Positions 7,806 through 17,407 of a DNA stretch of 64,000 nucleotides are shown here, piece after piece. The translations under genes and the position numbers were made by a program. Below the pieces are notes generated by a model. The model saw only the letters and a program-made list of their open reading frames with translations, did no database searches and had not been told where the DNA came from. The stretch's first letter is position 1. Every line of letters begins with the position of its first letter. The stretch lies in assembly GCF_004770145.1 (NCBI RefSeq), contig NZ_RQFW01000016.1, positions 62,001 through 126,000 on the forward strand, given 5' to 3'. The stretch comes from Leptospira bourretii (lineage in GTDB: Bacteria; Spirochaetota; Leptospiria; Leptospirales; Leptospiraceae).

Positions 7806-8757
7806 TGGGGATGGCTACATATCCTTTTAAGAGTGTAAACCGAAAGGGTTGGTTCAACGTAAGTAAAGATGTTACTTCCGTGCAAAGAAACTCTTTCTCG
7901 AGAAAACTAAAACTGGTTTTCACTGTATGTTGGCCCGCCAAAGGAATTCCAATATCTAAATCAACTGCTGGTGCAATGGACTCTGGTAAACTTCTTGGAC
8001 TAACGGCACTTAAATCTAAGTGTAAAGAATTTCCATCAACGGGGAGATTATACTTTGCTGTGATTTCTATTTTGTCGCCAGACATTGTTGTTTCCAAACA
8101 ATGGTCTGAACAATTTCCAAAGGTCCCTGGTGATTTGATTGCATCGGCGCACTTCCTTGCGTGTCCGATTCTTAATTCTTTTGAAGCGATTCCAAATTCA
8201 TTTTTTGCGACAACGAACACTTTGTACTTTCTATCTGAATCACCAAGATAAGTATAACCGGAAAAGTTACCGGCCGTGCGTTTTAAAGTTTCTAATGCAT
8301 TTGTGACTGTTCCATCAGAGTTTAACACCATATTTTTTTTCCCGAAATACATAGTAATCTCTGTGTTTGGTGGAACGGGTTTTTGAAAACTAATACTTTG
8401 TTTTTGAAATTGTAACAACCCTTTGCTGGAGTAAGGGTCGTCTGCAGGATTTGCAGGATTTGTGATATAGGTAACTTCATTCAGAAGGGGAGGTCCATTG
8501 GGGATCTCACCCGCTGCAATGGGTGTTTCCGTTCCAGAACCCGTTTGGCTCCCGCCAAGGTTTGTGGATGTGTTTGGATCTGCTGCCACGAGCAGTGGAA
8601 CAAGAACGGTTTTGGGATCGGGAGAAGACCCCTCACATTTTAGAAAAAAAAGAGAAAGTCCCGTCATCACTAGAACTGGGAGGTTCCAACGAACAAACTG
8701 AATGGTTCTGCCTTGGAGCCGGTCAAAATGTCGAAATGTTTGGTTGGGTGTTTTCAT
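7798..8757 (-). CDS. Putative lipoprotein of unknown function
   Basis: The 319-residue product starts with a long basic stretch, then a hydrophobic segment ending SLFFLKC, a good lipobox with Cys near residue 42. A low-complexity Gly/Ser/Thr/Pro linker follows (about 60-90), then a beta-rich region in which KYKVFVVAKNEFGIASKEL resembles the last strands of a fibronectin-like or Ig-like module. It has no recognised catalytic motif. Its stop overlaps the ATG of the DUF1554 gene, so the two are probably an operon and may be surface partners. No family named. Confidence 0.65.
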   Translation of the reverse strand: MKTPNQTFRHFDRLQGRTIQFVRWNLPVLVMTGLSLFFLKCEGSSPDPKTVLVPLLVAADPNTSTNLGGSQTGSGTETPIAAGEIPNGPPLLNEVTYITNPANPADDPYSSKGLLQFQKQSISFQKPVPPNTEITMYFGKKNMVLNSDGTVTNALETLKRTAGNFSGYTYLGDSDRKYKVFVVAKNEFGIASKELRIGHARKCADAIKSPGTFGNCSDHCLETTMSGDKIEITAKYNLPVDGNSLHLDLSAVSPRSLPESIAPAVDLDIGIPLAGQHTVKTSFSFLEKEFLCTEVTSLLTLNQPFRFTLLKGYVAIPNE

Positions 8758-8933
8758 GCACCCAAGATAACATGTCCCTCAGGTTTCTACCATGTCCTGG
8801 ATGTCACGAGTGCGACCGCTGGCCTATCCCAAATGTCATGTTTGGGAGTAGAGATGGATAATCCCTGGTTTTTTCGCCTCCCTCACTTTCGAAACTCACT
8901 TACTTTTTTCACGTGGTTACAATTTTATAATAA

Positions 8934-9002
8934 TTACCCAATTGGATAACTATTTTGCTTGCATGCAAATTAGGCTCTGTTAATAGTTTCCCAAATGGAT
9001 AA
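8934..9002. promoter_or_regulatory. Twin operators at the GST-ArsR operon
   Basis: TTACCCAATTGGATAA (8934-8949) is a palindrome with one mismatched pair. A second copy at 8987-9002 matches it at 14 of 16 bases and overlaps the ATG of the GST gene at 8995. Centres are 53 bp apart, about five helical turns. Between them lies a perfect palindrome TTGCATGCAA (8959-8968). The likely ligand is the ArsR-type repressor encoded two genes in, by autoregulation; this is inference. Confidence 0.6.
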
Positions 9003-9699
9003 CTATCAAAACCAAAACCTTTTGCTTTTCTTCCACCCACTTGCTTCCTTTTGCCATAAGGTTCTCATCGCGCTCTATGAAAATGGCACAGAGTTTGAGC
9101 CGAGGTTAGTGGATTTGATGGTGGAAGAGTCCAGCGCCGAACTATTTGCTTATTGGCCCGTTGGTAAAATCCCTCTCCTTCGTGACCGAGTGAAGGAAAA
9201 AACAATTCCAGAAACAAGTATCATCATTGAGTATTTGGATGAATTTTATCCCGGAAAAGAAAGGCTCATTCCTACAGAAAAAACCTCTGCCTTGGAAACT
9301 AGACTTTGGGACCGATTTTTTGATTTATATGTCAGCGAACCGATGCAGAAAATTGTCGTCGATCGTTTGCGTCCTATAGACCAGAGGGACCAACTTGGTG
9401 TAGAACAGGCTTACCAAAGGTTACCGATTGCCTATGGGATGTTAGAAACCCAGTTAAATTCCCGAACCTTCATTGCAGGCGAGAGTTTTACGATGGCCGA
9501 TTGTTCGGCAGTTCCTGCGTTATTTTATGCTGATACGATTTTGAGTTTTAGAAACAAACATCCGAAACTGGAAGCATATTTTGAAAGATTGTTGGAGAGA
9601 CCTTCCGTCAAACGAACGATAGACGAAGCGGAACCTTATTTTCATATGTATCCGTTATTTGACAATATTCCCAAACGGTTCTTGAAAGAAAAAAAGTAA
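8995..9699 (+). CDS. Glutathione S-transferase family protein
   Basis: A 234-residue soluble protein with an N-terminal thioredoxin-like GST domain (about 8-85; FHPLASFCHKVLIALYENG, then ETSIIIEYLDEFYPG, the region that binds the glutathione gamma-glutamyl group) and an all-alpha C-terminal domain (about 95-220; FIAGESFTMADCSAVPALFY, the N-capping box of the family). Probably conjugates or reduces electrophiles. First gene of an operon with an ArsR regulator and an SRPBCC protein, so its expression is likely derepressed by a small-molecule signal. No Shine-Dalgarno sequence precedes the ATG, which lies inside an operator-like repeat. Confidence 0.9.
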   Translation: MDNYQNQNLLLFFHPLASFCHKVLIALYENGTEFEPRLVDLMVEESSAELFAYWPVGKIPLLRDRVKEKTIPETSIIIEYLDEFYPGKERLIPTEKTSALETRLWDRFFDLYVSEPMQKIVVDRLRPIDQRDQLGVEQAYQRLPIAYGMLETQLNSRTFIAGESFTMADCSAVPALFYADTILSFRNKHPKLEAYFERLLERPSVKRTIDEAEPYFHMYPLFDNIPKRFLKEKK

Positions 9700-9740
9700 G
9701 GACTTCTTTTTAGGGTTTGAAATTTTGAATTGATTCCATT

Positions 9741-10088
9741 ATGAACTATCAATCACCAGGTTTGGAACATATCTTTCATGCACTTGCCGATCGCAGTCGA
9801 TTGTCTATGGTCGAACGATTGAGTTTCGGCCCAGCATCAGTTAAGGAATTAGCAGAACCTTTGGACATGGCTCTACCCTCCGTGTTAAAACACTTAAAAG
9901 TATTAGAAGAAGGTGGGATAGTTTTATCAGAAAAGTCAGGACGGGTTCGCACATATAGATTGGATCCAAAAAAACTGGAAGGAATTGATTCTTGGATGGA
10001 AGAAAGAAAGGCAGCTTGGAATCGAAGTTTTGATCGATTGGGAAGTTTTTTAATCGAATCATCTGATGAAAATTCCGACGGAGAATAA
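9741..10088 (+). CDS. ArsR-family winged-helix repressor
   Basis: A 115-residue regulator with the ArsR winged helix: LADRSRLSMVERLSFGPASV, the recognition segment LDMALPSVLKHLKVLEEGGI and the wing VLSEKSGRVRTYRLDPKKLE. No cysteine pair of the metal-sensing kind is present, so it belongs with the non-metal ArsR proteins that are habitually paired with SRPBCC (AHSA1-like) genes. It sits between the GST gene and such an SRPBCC gene, two bases before the latter, and probably represses the operon through the repeats at 8934-9002. Confidence 0.93.
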   Translation: MNYQSPGLEHIFHALADRSRLSMVERLSFGPASVKELAEPLDMALPSVLKHLKVLEEGGIVLSEKSGRVRTYRLDPKKLEGIDSWMEERKAAWNRSFDRLGSFLIESSDENSDGE

Positions 10089-10090
10089 AA

Positions 10091-10573
10091 TTGAAAGAAA
10101 GGCAAGTCAGAAATTCTACATTTACGATCGAAAGGATCTTACCTGCATCTAAGGAAAGATCCTTTGCCGCTTGGGCCAATGCCGATTCCAAACGAAGATG
10201 GTTTGCTTGTCATGATGATTGGAAAACTGTTGAATTTAGTTTGGACTTTCAGGTTGGCGGGAAAGAAACCAATTTAGTTGTAACACCATCAGGCAGTCGG
10301 CATGTATTTGATGGAACTTATTATGACATTATTCCTAACGAAAGAATTGTTTATGCTTTTGGAATGTATGTGGATAACATTCGTATCTCTGTTTCTTTGG
10401 TAACAGTGCTCTTTGAGTCCACGATTGAGGGTAGAACAAAGATGGTATTTACCGAACAGATTGTACTTTTGCAAAAACCAACAGTAGATGGATTTTCAAC
10501 AGAAGAAGAAGCCAATGGCCGTGTAGAAGGAACCAATGCAGGATTCGATCGACTTGTAAAAGAACTATCCTAG
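10091..10573 (+). CDS. SRPBCC (AHSA1-like) domain protein
   Basis: A 160-residue protein with the Activator-of-Hsp90-homologue-like SRPBCC fold, a deep hydrophobic ligand-binding pocket: FTIERILPASKERSFAAWAN, WFACHDDW, FQVGGKETN, then the C-terminal helix GTNAGFDRLVKEL. Start is TTG at 10091, with GGAG about eight bases upstream, two bases after the arsR stop. Such proteins often act on or bind the compound sensed by the neighbouring ArsR repressor. Substrate unknown. Confidence 0.9.
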   Translation: MKERQVRNSTFTIERILPASKERSFAAWANADSKRRWFACHDDWKTVEFSLDFQVGGKETNLVVTPSGSRHVFDGTYYDIIPNERIVYAFGMYVDNIRISVSLVTVLFESTIEGRTKMVFTEQIVLLQKPTVDGFSTEEEANGRVEGTNAGFDRLVKELS

Positions 10574-10604
10574 GTTCACTAGTGATGGAACCCAGGAATT
10601 TTTG
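10569..10604 (+). terminator. Terminator of the GST-ArsR-SRPBCC operon
   Basis: CCTAGGTTC (10569-10577) pairs with GAACCCAGG (10588-10596) at 8 of 9 positions and is followed by AATTTTTG. The SRPBCC stop codon lies inside the first arm. Confidence 0.7.
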
Positions 10605-10633
10605 TAATGTTCGGGCCACAAAATCAAAATGTT

Positions 10634-11005
10634 TCAAACCGGGTATAAAAATTCATAAAAAGTACCATTAATCAAGGGGACTCTGATATGCTTTAAATCT
10701 ACCTTTTCTTCCGTTTCTAAGTATTGAACAAAAGGTTTTTCTGGTTTATAAAAATATTTGGTCCTAGTTCTTTCTAAAGACTGCAATGCATTTTTTATGT
10801 ATGTTTCTTTTGGTTCTTTGGGACTGACAAACTGAAAGAGTTGGCGGTTTTTTGTGGAAGCCGGAAGGGAAGATTCCCAACAAATTTCTTCTTCAATCGA
10901 AAGAATCTCTTCATACAATTCTGGATGGTTTGTCGGACCACCAAGGGTAACCAATTTTAAAGAAAGATCATAATACTCATCAAGTAGGGATTCCATGTAT
11001 TCCAT
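10634..11005 (-). CDS. Conserved-looking hypothetical protein
   Basis: I do not recognise the family. The 123-residue product is soluble, rich in Glu, Lys, Tyr and Phe, with a predicted helical N-terminal half (MEYMESLLDEYYDLSLKL) and no signal peptide or membrane segment. It ends in an aromatic-rich segment (LINGTFYEFLYPV). Codon use is like its neighbours, and there is no competing ORF, so it is probably a real gene. It stands alone between the SRPBCC operon and the chemotaxis receptor. Confidence 0.55.
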   Translation of the reverse strand: MEYMESLLDEYYDLSLKLVTLGGPTNHPELYEEILSIEEEICWESSLPASTKNRQLFQFVSPKEPKETYIKNALQSLERTRTKYFYKPEKPFVQYLETEEKVDLKHIRVPLINGTFYEFLYPV

Positions 11006-11342
11006 ATTCTTTTTAACCTCTAATCACTAAGATACCAGCCCCCTAGGACAAACGAAGCGCAGAGTCAAAAAAAAATGAAAACAAGGAGGGGAAACAACCT
11101 GATTCTAAAACTCAAATAGATAGGCAGACTTCTTTGTCAGAATCGGTTTTTTTCAAAAGAACCATCAATCGGTAGAAAAAGGGAGACTTCTGTATGGCTT
11201 TGGACTATGGGATATGTGATAAGTACGAACTGTTCTTGTGAATCAAAGGAGGATGAATCGAAAATTGCAGAAAAATAATCTTTTGCCAAAAATTTGAGTG
11301 ATTGAAGAAAAGAATCCAAATACAAATAGATAAAAAATCTGT
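11006..11342. other. Intergenic region before the chemotaxis receptor gene
   Basis: I see no gene, repeat or clear promoter in these 337 bases. A purine-rich AAGGAGG-like stretch near 11085 and another near 11247 are not followed by usable reading frames. A 70-codon frame on the minus strand starts at a TTG, overlaps the receptor start and has no supporting motif. Confidence 0.5.
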
Positions 11343-13133
11343 ATGACAAATTCTAGTTCCATGTCTCAAACCTCTCTCCAAGAAAAAATTAACAAAAGTA
11401 AGGTGATCGGAATCAAAGGCCAGCTGATGTTATTTATATTTTTGATTCTTTCAACAGTACTTTCCTGTATTTTTTATATTTCTTATACAACTGCAAAAGA
11501 CCAGGTTTTGAATGTGGGAGAAGAGATGTTTACCAACGTTCTCAAAGATGCAGTTGGGCTGGTGGATGCTTTAAACGAAAGAGTAAAAGCTGGTGATATG
11601 ACCTTGGAAGAGGCTCAGGAAATGGCGAAAACATACATTGTTGGTCCTAAGATGCAAGATGGAAACCGAGACATATCAAAAACAAAAATGTCGACAAACG
11701 ATTATATGTATCTTTGGGGAATTACACCGGAAGGAATTGCAACCATGCATCCATTTAATCTTGAAGGTGTTAATATTTGGGACTACCAAATCCAAGGGAA
11801 GTACACAGTCCGAGATACTTGGGGGAATCCAAAAGCAACGGGATATCCATTACGTGAAATTTGGCAAAACCCTGGAGAACCCATTTATACTTTTATGGCC
11901 TACCAAGCATACTATAAACCATGGAACTGGGTGATTGGTGCGGGCGGTAGAGAGCAGATCATTTATGAAAGAAGATTACGGGGAATGCAAGGTATCTTTC
12001 TCCTGAGTGCAATCATAAGTTTAACATTTTCTATGTTGTTATCATATTTTTTAGCATCTTTTATTTCGAAACGAATTCAGAAAATTAAATTCGTGGTAGA
12101 AAAAGCAAGTCAAGGAGACCTTCGAGAAAAAGTAAATTTAAGTTTTAAAGATGAGTTTGGAATTCTCGGTGATGATTTTAATATCATGGCAGCTAACTTA
12201 CGAGAAATGATGAAACATGTTTCCAATTCATCCACTAAGGTTGCTGAATCTGCAAAAGAAATGTATATGAGTGCAGAAAATTCTTCTGCTGTCGCCGGTG
12301 ATATTGCAAAATCCATTAAACAAGTTGCTGTCAATACAGAATCGCAACTAGTCGCCTTCACAGAGAACAAACGAGGTATGCTTGAAAATTCTCAAGCTGT
12401 CGCAAAAATTGCAGAGTCTACTGCAACTGTTTCTGATTTGGCAAGTGAGGTTTTGGAAAAAGTTCAAGATGGAAGGAATGTGATTGGAACTACCATTAAA
12501 CAGATGTCAGTTGTAAATTCTTCTGTCAGTGGGATTTCGAATAGTATTCATGTTTTAGGTGAAAATTCAAAAGCGATTGGTCAAATTGTAGAAACGATTA
12601 ACCAAATTGCGAGCCAAACTAATTTACTTGCTCTGAATGCGGCCATTGAAGCGGCCAGAGCCGGAGACCAAGGGCGAGGTTTTGCTGTGGTTGCGGATGA
12701 GGTTCGAAAGTTAGCGGAAAGATCTGAGTATGCAACCAAACAAATCAGTGTTTTGATTGGAGAAATTCAAAACAATACAAGTTCAGCTGTTGCGATGATG
12801 GAGAATGGTGCAAGAGAAGTGGAACAAGGTGTTTCTATGGTCAATGAAGTGGGACAAACATTTGAAAGAATTGCAGGTTCCATTGAAAAGGTAACTGATG
12901 AAATGCAAGGTGTTTCAGCAACTACAGAAGAAATCTCGGCAAGTACGGAAGAGTTAAATGCATCGACAGAACAATTGGCACAAATTTCTAACGGAATTTC
13001 TGATAGCACACAAGCCATCGCTGCTTCTTCAGAAGAACAACTTGCATCATCTGAAGAAGTAACGGAAGCGGCGAATAACTTAGGAGTCCTTGCCGAAGAC
13101 TTAAAAGCAGAAATTGATAAGTTTAAGATTTAA
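11343..13133 (+). CDS. Methyl-accepting chemotaxis protein with a Cache sensor
   Basis: A 596-residue transmembrane chemoreceptor. A cytoplasmic N-tail is followed by TM1 (about 24-47), a periplasmic single-Cache domain (about 50-205; the [10 protein letters not shown] end block is typical of sCache_2), TM2 (about 213-235), HAMP (about 236-290), then a long coiled signalling domain with the conserved tip [19 protein letters not shown] near 440-458. It lacks a C-terminal CheR-tethering pentapeptide. It would bind a small ligand, perhaps a carboxylate, and control CheA at the cell poles. No che genes are adjacent. Confidence 0.95.
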   Translation: MTNSSSMSQTSLQEKINKSKVIGIKGQLMLFIFLILSTVLSCIFYISYTTAKDQVLNVGEEMFTNVLKDAVGLVDALNERVKAGDMTLEEAQEMAKTYIVGPKMQDGNRDISKTKMSTNDYMYLWGITPEGIATMHPFNLEGVNIWDYQIQGKYTVRDTWGNPKATGYPLREIWQNPGEPIYTFMAYQAYYKPWNWVIGAGGREQIIYERRLRGMQGIFLLSAIISLTFSMLLSYFLASFISKRIQKIKFVVEKASQGDLREKVNLSFKDEFGILGDDFNIMAANLREMMKHVSNSSTKVAESAKEMYMSAENSSAVAGDIAKSIKQVAVNTESQLVAFTENKRGMLENSQAVAKIAESTATVSDLASEVLEKVQDGRNVIGTTIKQMSVVNSSVSGISNSIHVLGENSKAIGQIVETINQIASQTNLLALNAAIEAARAGDQGRGFAVVADEVRKLAERSEYATKQISVLIGEIQNNTSSAVAMMENGAREVEQGVSMVNEVGQTFERIAGSIEKVTDEMQGVSATTEEISASTEELNASTEQLAQISNGISDSTQAIAASSEEQLASSEEVTEAANNLGVLAEDLKAEIDKFKI

Positions 13134-13160
13134 TACTTAAAGATTAACCTTCTAAGTATT
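13132..13160. terminator. Possible two-way terminator
   Basis: AATACTTA (13132-13139) pairs with TAAGTATT (13153-13160) between the convergent receptor and deoxyribosyltransferase genes; the second arm lies inside the latter's coding end. Stem is A/T-rich and no clear T tract follows, so support is modest. Confidence 0.35.
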
Positions 13161-13824
13161 TCATAAAACTCGCAGAAGCTTTCAGTTTTTCCATAAGGAC
13201 TTTGAGGATGGCGATTAAATCTTTCTCTTTGTGTTCAAAGAAGCGGATGATTTGTAGAATTTCCCAAACTTCTTTTCCAACTTCCATGGTTTTTTTGACC
13301 ATAGGTGGGGGATTTTTTAGATAAAGGTTTTCTCCCGCAGCGTTGACCTTCACAATCATTTCTGCAAGGTTAGTTGGAATTTTAGCAATGTCTGTGACGT
13401 ATTTCCAATTATAACTAAGTCCTGTTAGGAGAGGGTTGTCTAACCCATTAAATTCAGTTCTTGGGTCATTTTTGTAAATGACGATTGGTTTTCCAACAGC
13501 AAAGGATATTCCTGTTTCAGAAATAGAACCATCATCAGCAGGTCTTCCATTCATGTTGAATACTGTTGCACTGCATCGTTCAACAACTTGATAAACATCC
13601 ATTGCAAACACTGCTTTTTGCACAAAAATCATAATGTCTCGAAAGATTTCGCCCGAAATGATGGGCGTGTTGACCATTGCCATGACTTTGGCTACTTCGA
13701 TTCCGTCTCTTTGTGGAAGGTACGTTTTGTATCCTGCACTTTCTAGGCTTGCTGCTATACTTGCCATTGTGTTCAGTTCTTCTGGACTAAACATCGGGCC
13801 AGAACAATAAATATATTCGCTCAT
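13144..13824 (-). CDS. Nucleoside 2-deoxyribosyltransferase family protein
   Basis: A 226-residue cytoplasmic protein whose first ~140 residues match the nucleoside 2-deoxyribosyltransferase fold: YIYCSGPMFSPEELNTMASI at the start, then VFNMNGRPADDGSISETGIS with FAVGKPIVIY, which supplies the catalytic acid in family members. The enzyme moves deoxyribose between bases in nucleotide salvage or cleaves damaged nucleotides. The extra C-terminal ~80 residues are helical and not recognised. A good ribosome-binding site (AGAGGA, five bases before ATG 13824) fixes the start. Confidence 0.85.
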   Translation of the reverse strand: MSEYIYCSGPMFSPEELNTMASIAASLESAGYKTYLPQRDGIEVAKVMAMVNTPIISGEIFRDIMIFVQKAVFAMDVYQVVERCSATVFNMNGRPADDGSISETGISFAVGKPIVIYKNDPRTEFNGLDNPLLTGLSYNWKYVTDIAKIPTNLAEMIVKVNAAGENLYLKNPPPMVKKTMEVGKEVWEILQIIRFFEHKEKDLIAILKVLMEKLKASASFMKYLEG

Positions 13825-13933
13825 AATATCCTCTCATTCATAGGAAATGAATTAGGAGAGATTTTGAATTTCTAAGAAATTAAAGCATCTCAATTTTTAT
13901 TAAGATTAAAAAAAAGTTAGATGTTTGGCGGTG

Positions 13934-16900
13934 TCAGAGATCAACGACTACGAGTGTTATGTCGTCATCTGGAACATTTTTCCCGCAAAATTCTTTGATT
14001 TGTTCTAAAAGTCCGTCGGCAAATAGATCGGCCGAACTATCTTTAGAATTTTCAACAATATAATGGCTGAGTCTTTCATCACCAAACATCTCCCCTGCGA
14101 GATTTCGTGCTTCGGAGATTCCGTCTGTATATAAAATGACTCGGTCACCAATAGCAAAAGGAATGTCCAAAATTTCATCAGGAATCTCTGGAAAACATCC
14201 GAGAATTCTTCCTTTTGGTCGAACCATTTCTACTTTGTTAGTTTTTCTTCTATAAAAAGCTACTGGAGGGTGACCGGCACTTGCATAAAGGATTCTTTGG
14301 TTTTCTAAATCAAAAAATAAATAACAAGCAGTAACAAATTGTTTATGAATTGAATTCAGCAGTAACTTGTTGATTCTTTTTAAAACTTCGTTCGGTTTTT
14401 TAGAAACATGTTTTTGTAAGTTAAATGCCATCTTGAACATTGCTGCCACAATGGCGGCTGGTATTCCATGACCTGATACATCGGCAATCACAACACCTAA
14501 ACTATATTCGTCGGGCGTGTGAAAATCGTAATAATCCCCACCAATCGAAGTCATCGGATTGTATCTTGATACAATGGTTGCCCTACCACCAGTTGGCGGA
14601 TGTAAGGGAAGGGAAGAATCTTGGATTTTTTTGGCCAGTTTTAATTCAGCTTTGATACTTAAATAATCTTCTTTTTCTTCAACCGCAGATTTTAAAAGGA
14701 TTAGTGTGTTGACCCTCGCAAGAAGTTCTCTTTTGTCAAAAGGTTTTCCTAGATAATCATTGGCACCTGCTTCCAAACCAGAAAGTACATCTTCGATTCT
14801 ATTTTTTGCCGTTAACATAAGAATTGGCATTTCATACATCGAATAAGATTCTCTCAATATTTTGCAAACTTGATAACCACTCATTTTTGGCATCATGATG
14901 TCTAACAATACTAAATCTGGTTTGATTTCATTTGCTACATTGATTGCTGTTTGTCCATCTAACACGGGTACAACATGAAATCCAGAGCCGCTAAGTTGAA
15001 TTTTTAATACTTCTAAATTGATTGGGTCATCGTCGACAGCAAGGATGGTGAGATTTCTATTTAAATCTTTCGAAAGATTTGTACTAAGTTCCATCCTTTC
15101 CGTATACGCTTGTTCAACGATGAAATTTCCTCTTAAGTCTTCTGTTGACATCCAAATATGGGCACCGTCTGCATTTGAGTTTTGAGGAAATTGGAATTCT
15201 GTTTGGCCATTCGCAAGAGGCAATGTGAATCGAAATATTGATCCCTTGCCTAGTTCTGATTCAACAGAAATAGTCCCTGTATGTAATTCTACCAAGTTTT
15301 TGGTGATGGAAAGACCAAGTCCCACTCCACCATAGTTTCGCGAAATACTAGCGTCTGCTTGGGCAAAGGGCGAAAAAATTTTATTTTGGTCTTCTTTGGA
15401 GAGACCAATTCCTGTATCGATAACAGAAATTTCCAAATAATCAACCAAACCATTGTTAATTGTTCTGACGGTGATTCGAATACTTCCAGATTCGGTGAAT
15501 TTGATAGCATTCCCAATTAAGTTAAAGAGGATTTGTTGGATTCTACTTTCATCTCCATAAACTAAAGGAGTGTTATCGGGAATTTCGCTGATGAGAGCGA
15601 TTCCTTTTTCTCTGGCAGTACGTTCGAGTAAGCCTATAGTTATTTCAACAGAAGGTTGGATGGCGAGTGTGATTGGGAAAAGATTAAACCTTCGATTTTT
15701 CATCATCGAAAAATCAAGAAGGTCATTAACTAAATTAGAAAGTCTTTTGGCAGACGATATAATGAAGCCTAAGTTTTTGGCGACTCCATTGCTGACTGTA
15801 CCCATCGTACCTTCGATGAGAGATTCAGTAATCCCAATGATTCCGTTGAGTGGTGTTCGGAGTTCATGGGAGGTATTGGATAAAAACTCGTTTTTCATTT
15901 TATCCAATGATATTAATTCTTCGTTTTTCTTTTCTAACTCACTCTTTAATTGGTTTGTAGCTTCATAAAGTTTTGCAAAACGAATCGATAATGCAAATGA
16001 CAAACTTAAGGTGTAAAATAAAAATCCTTCTGAAAGAGATCGATCTAAAACTGAAACGTAAACTTGGAGATAACTTAAAACAGAGAAAATCGCAGTAATC
16101 CCAAGTCCGATTTGTCCAATTAAAATAATAAAAGCACCTGGTTGTTTGTTCCGAACTGCTTTGATGGTGAAGACGAAAATAAAAAGAAGTTCTATAAGTG
16201 AAAGGATATCATTTGCATTTAAAGTATACTTCGAGTAAATATCCATGATAAAAGGATAAAACGTAAAAAAGGAGACGATGGAGAGGATTGCATGAAACCA
16301 AAGAACTCCCTTTATCAACTTTGATGGTTTTTGTTCTGAAAAATCAAAAAAGAAAAGAGTCCCAAATATACCCATTAAGTTTAACGCAGGGTGAAAAATG
16401 AAATGGTTGAACCAAAAATTATCCCAAATAAAGTACGGGAGTGATAAGTTTCCGAAAGTTGCAAGTCCTGCAAGGATTGCAAAAATGAAATAAATTAAAT
16501 AAGCACGTTCTCTGCGGCTACGTAACCAAAGAATCAAACAATAAATAGCAGAATATAAAAAAGCAAAACAAATTGCAGAATTCCACATGATGTATTTGTA
16601 GAATTTACTTTGGATGAGATCTGAATCGCCCATATAAAATTCAGAATTTACAAACCCACCCCAACCTACATCGTCAGCCACTCGCACGGCAATAGTGTTT
16701 TTTCCTTCATAATTGATGAGTTCAGATGGGATTGTATATACACTGATTCTACTGCTTTTTTTAATCAATTCACCGGATTCGGAAATCAAACCTGTTTGAC
16801 CAACAAGAACTCCATTGATATAAATTTCATTGGCATCGGCAATGATAGGAGTGAGGATACTTATCTTTTGGTTTTTAAATAATTTCGAAACTTGGAAGGA

Positions 16901-17161
16901 TTGTCTGTACCATCCTACTTGAAAACCGGACAGACCTGAATTGTTCCATTGGGCAGGAACAGACAGTTGGCCCCAGTGGGTATCGGGAAATTGTTTTTGA
17001 GCATGGGTTATGTCATCTTTAGGGTTGAATCTCCATTGGCCGGCTAATTTCACCAGTTCTTTAGGGTTGTTCAGTTGAAAGTTGGTAAGATTGGGACTTG
17101 CATGGATTGGCAATATGGCGATAAGAGAACAGTAAATCGCAAATAGATAACGAATTTTCAT
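13934..17161 (-). CDS. Hybrid receptor: 7TM-DISM sensor, histidine kinase, receiver, PP2C phosphatase
   Basis: A 1075-residue signalling protein that joins five modules: signal peptide (1-21); periplasmic jelly-roll, glycosidase-2-like sugar-binding domain (about 25-185); seven membrane helices (about 190-400); histidine kinase with phosphoacceptor His432 in SHELRTPLNGIIG and an ATPase domain (NLIGNAIKF, DTGIGLSKED, GGVGLGLSI); receiver domain with Asp754 in LVLLDIMMPKMSG; SpoIIE-type PP2C phosphatase (about 850-1072; IGGDYYDF, ADVSGHGIPAA). The phosphatase presumably acts on an anti-sigma-factor antagonist or similar phosphoprotein, gated by the receiver. All key residues look intact. Partner and ligand are unknown. 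Confidence 0.93.
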   Translation of the reverse strand: MKIRYLFAIYCSLIAILPIHASPNLTNFQLNNPKELVKLAGQWRFNPKDDITHAQKQFPDTHWGQLSVPAQWNNSGLSGFQVGWYRQSFQVSKLFKNQKISILTPIIADANEIYINGVLVGQTGLISESGELIKKSSRISVYTIPSELINYEGKNTIAVRVADDVGWGGFVNSEFYMGDSDLIQSKFYKYIMWNSAICFAFLYSAIYCLILWLRSRRERAYLIYFIFAILAGLATFGNLSLPYFIWDNFWFNHFIFHPALNLMGIFGTLFFFDFSEQKPSKLIKGVLWFHAILSIVSFFTFYPFIMDIYSKYTLNANDILSLIELLFIFVFTIKAVRNKQPGAFIILIGQIGLGITAIFSVLSYLQVYVSVLDRSLSEGFLFYTLSLSFALSIRFAKLYEATNQLKSELEKKNEELISLDKMKNEFLSNTSHELRTPLNGIIGITESLIEGTMGTVSNGVAKNLGFIISSAKRLSNLVNDLLDFSMMKNRRFNLFPITLAIQPSVEITIGLLERTAREKGIALISEIPDNTPLVYGDESRIQQILFNLIGNAIKFTESGSIRITVRTINNGLVDYLEISVIDTGIGLSKEDQNKIFSPFAQADASISRNYGGVGLGLSITKNLVELHTGTISVESELGKGSIFRFTLPLANGQTEFQFPQNSNADGAHIWMSTEDLRGNFIVEQAYTERMELSTNLSKDLNRNLTILAVDDDPINLEVLKIQLSGSGFHVVPVLDGQTAINVANEIKPDLVLLDIMMPKMSGYQVCKILRESYSMYEMPILMLTAKNRIEDVLSGLEAGANDYLGKPFDKRELLARVNTLILLKSAVEEKEDYLSIKAELKLAKKIQDSSLPLHPPTGGRATIVSRYNPMTSIGGDYYDFHTPDEYSLGVVIADVSGHGIPAAIVAAMFKMAFNLQKHVSKKPNEVLKRINKLLLNSIHKQFVTACYLFFDLENQRILYASAGHPPVAFYRRKTNKVEMVRPKGRILGCFPEIPDEILDIPFAIGDRVILYTDGISEARNLAGEMFGDERLSHYIVENSKDSSADLFADGLLEQIKEFCGKNVPDDDITLVVVDL

Positions 17162-17407
17162 TACAAATCCAATGAAAAGGACTCTGCCTTTTACATAATT
17201 AGCCTGGATAGCGGAATTTAACCAAGAACAAAAGGGTTTTGTTTTTCATAAAACATATGAAGTGGAATCAAAATAAAAACGAACAACATACTTTCACTCG
17301 TGATTTGCTAGCCTAATCATTCTTTGACAAAAGAAAAAGAAAAGTTGCAAACTATTCTTGGCAGATTTAAAAAAACTTTTTTTCTTATCAATTCATACTG
17401 GAAATTT

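Noticed and set aside
7745..8251. 168-residue plus-strand frame opposite the two lipoprotein genes
   Set aside because: Lies antisense to genes with clear signal peptides and the DUF1554 domain; no motif or ribosome-binding site of its own.
8498..8949. Three overlapping plus-strand frames near the lipoprotein start
   Set aside because: All antisense to the N-terminus of the 7798-8757 lipoprotein, mutually overlapping, without family features.
11137..11349. 70-residue frame on the minus strand before the chemotaxis receptor
   Set aside because: Starts at TTG, overlaps the receptor start, no ribosome-binding site and no recognisable motif; most likely chance.
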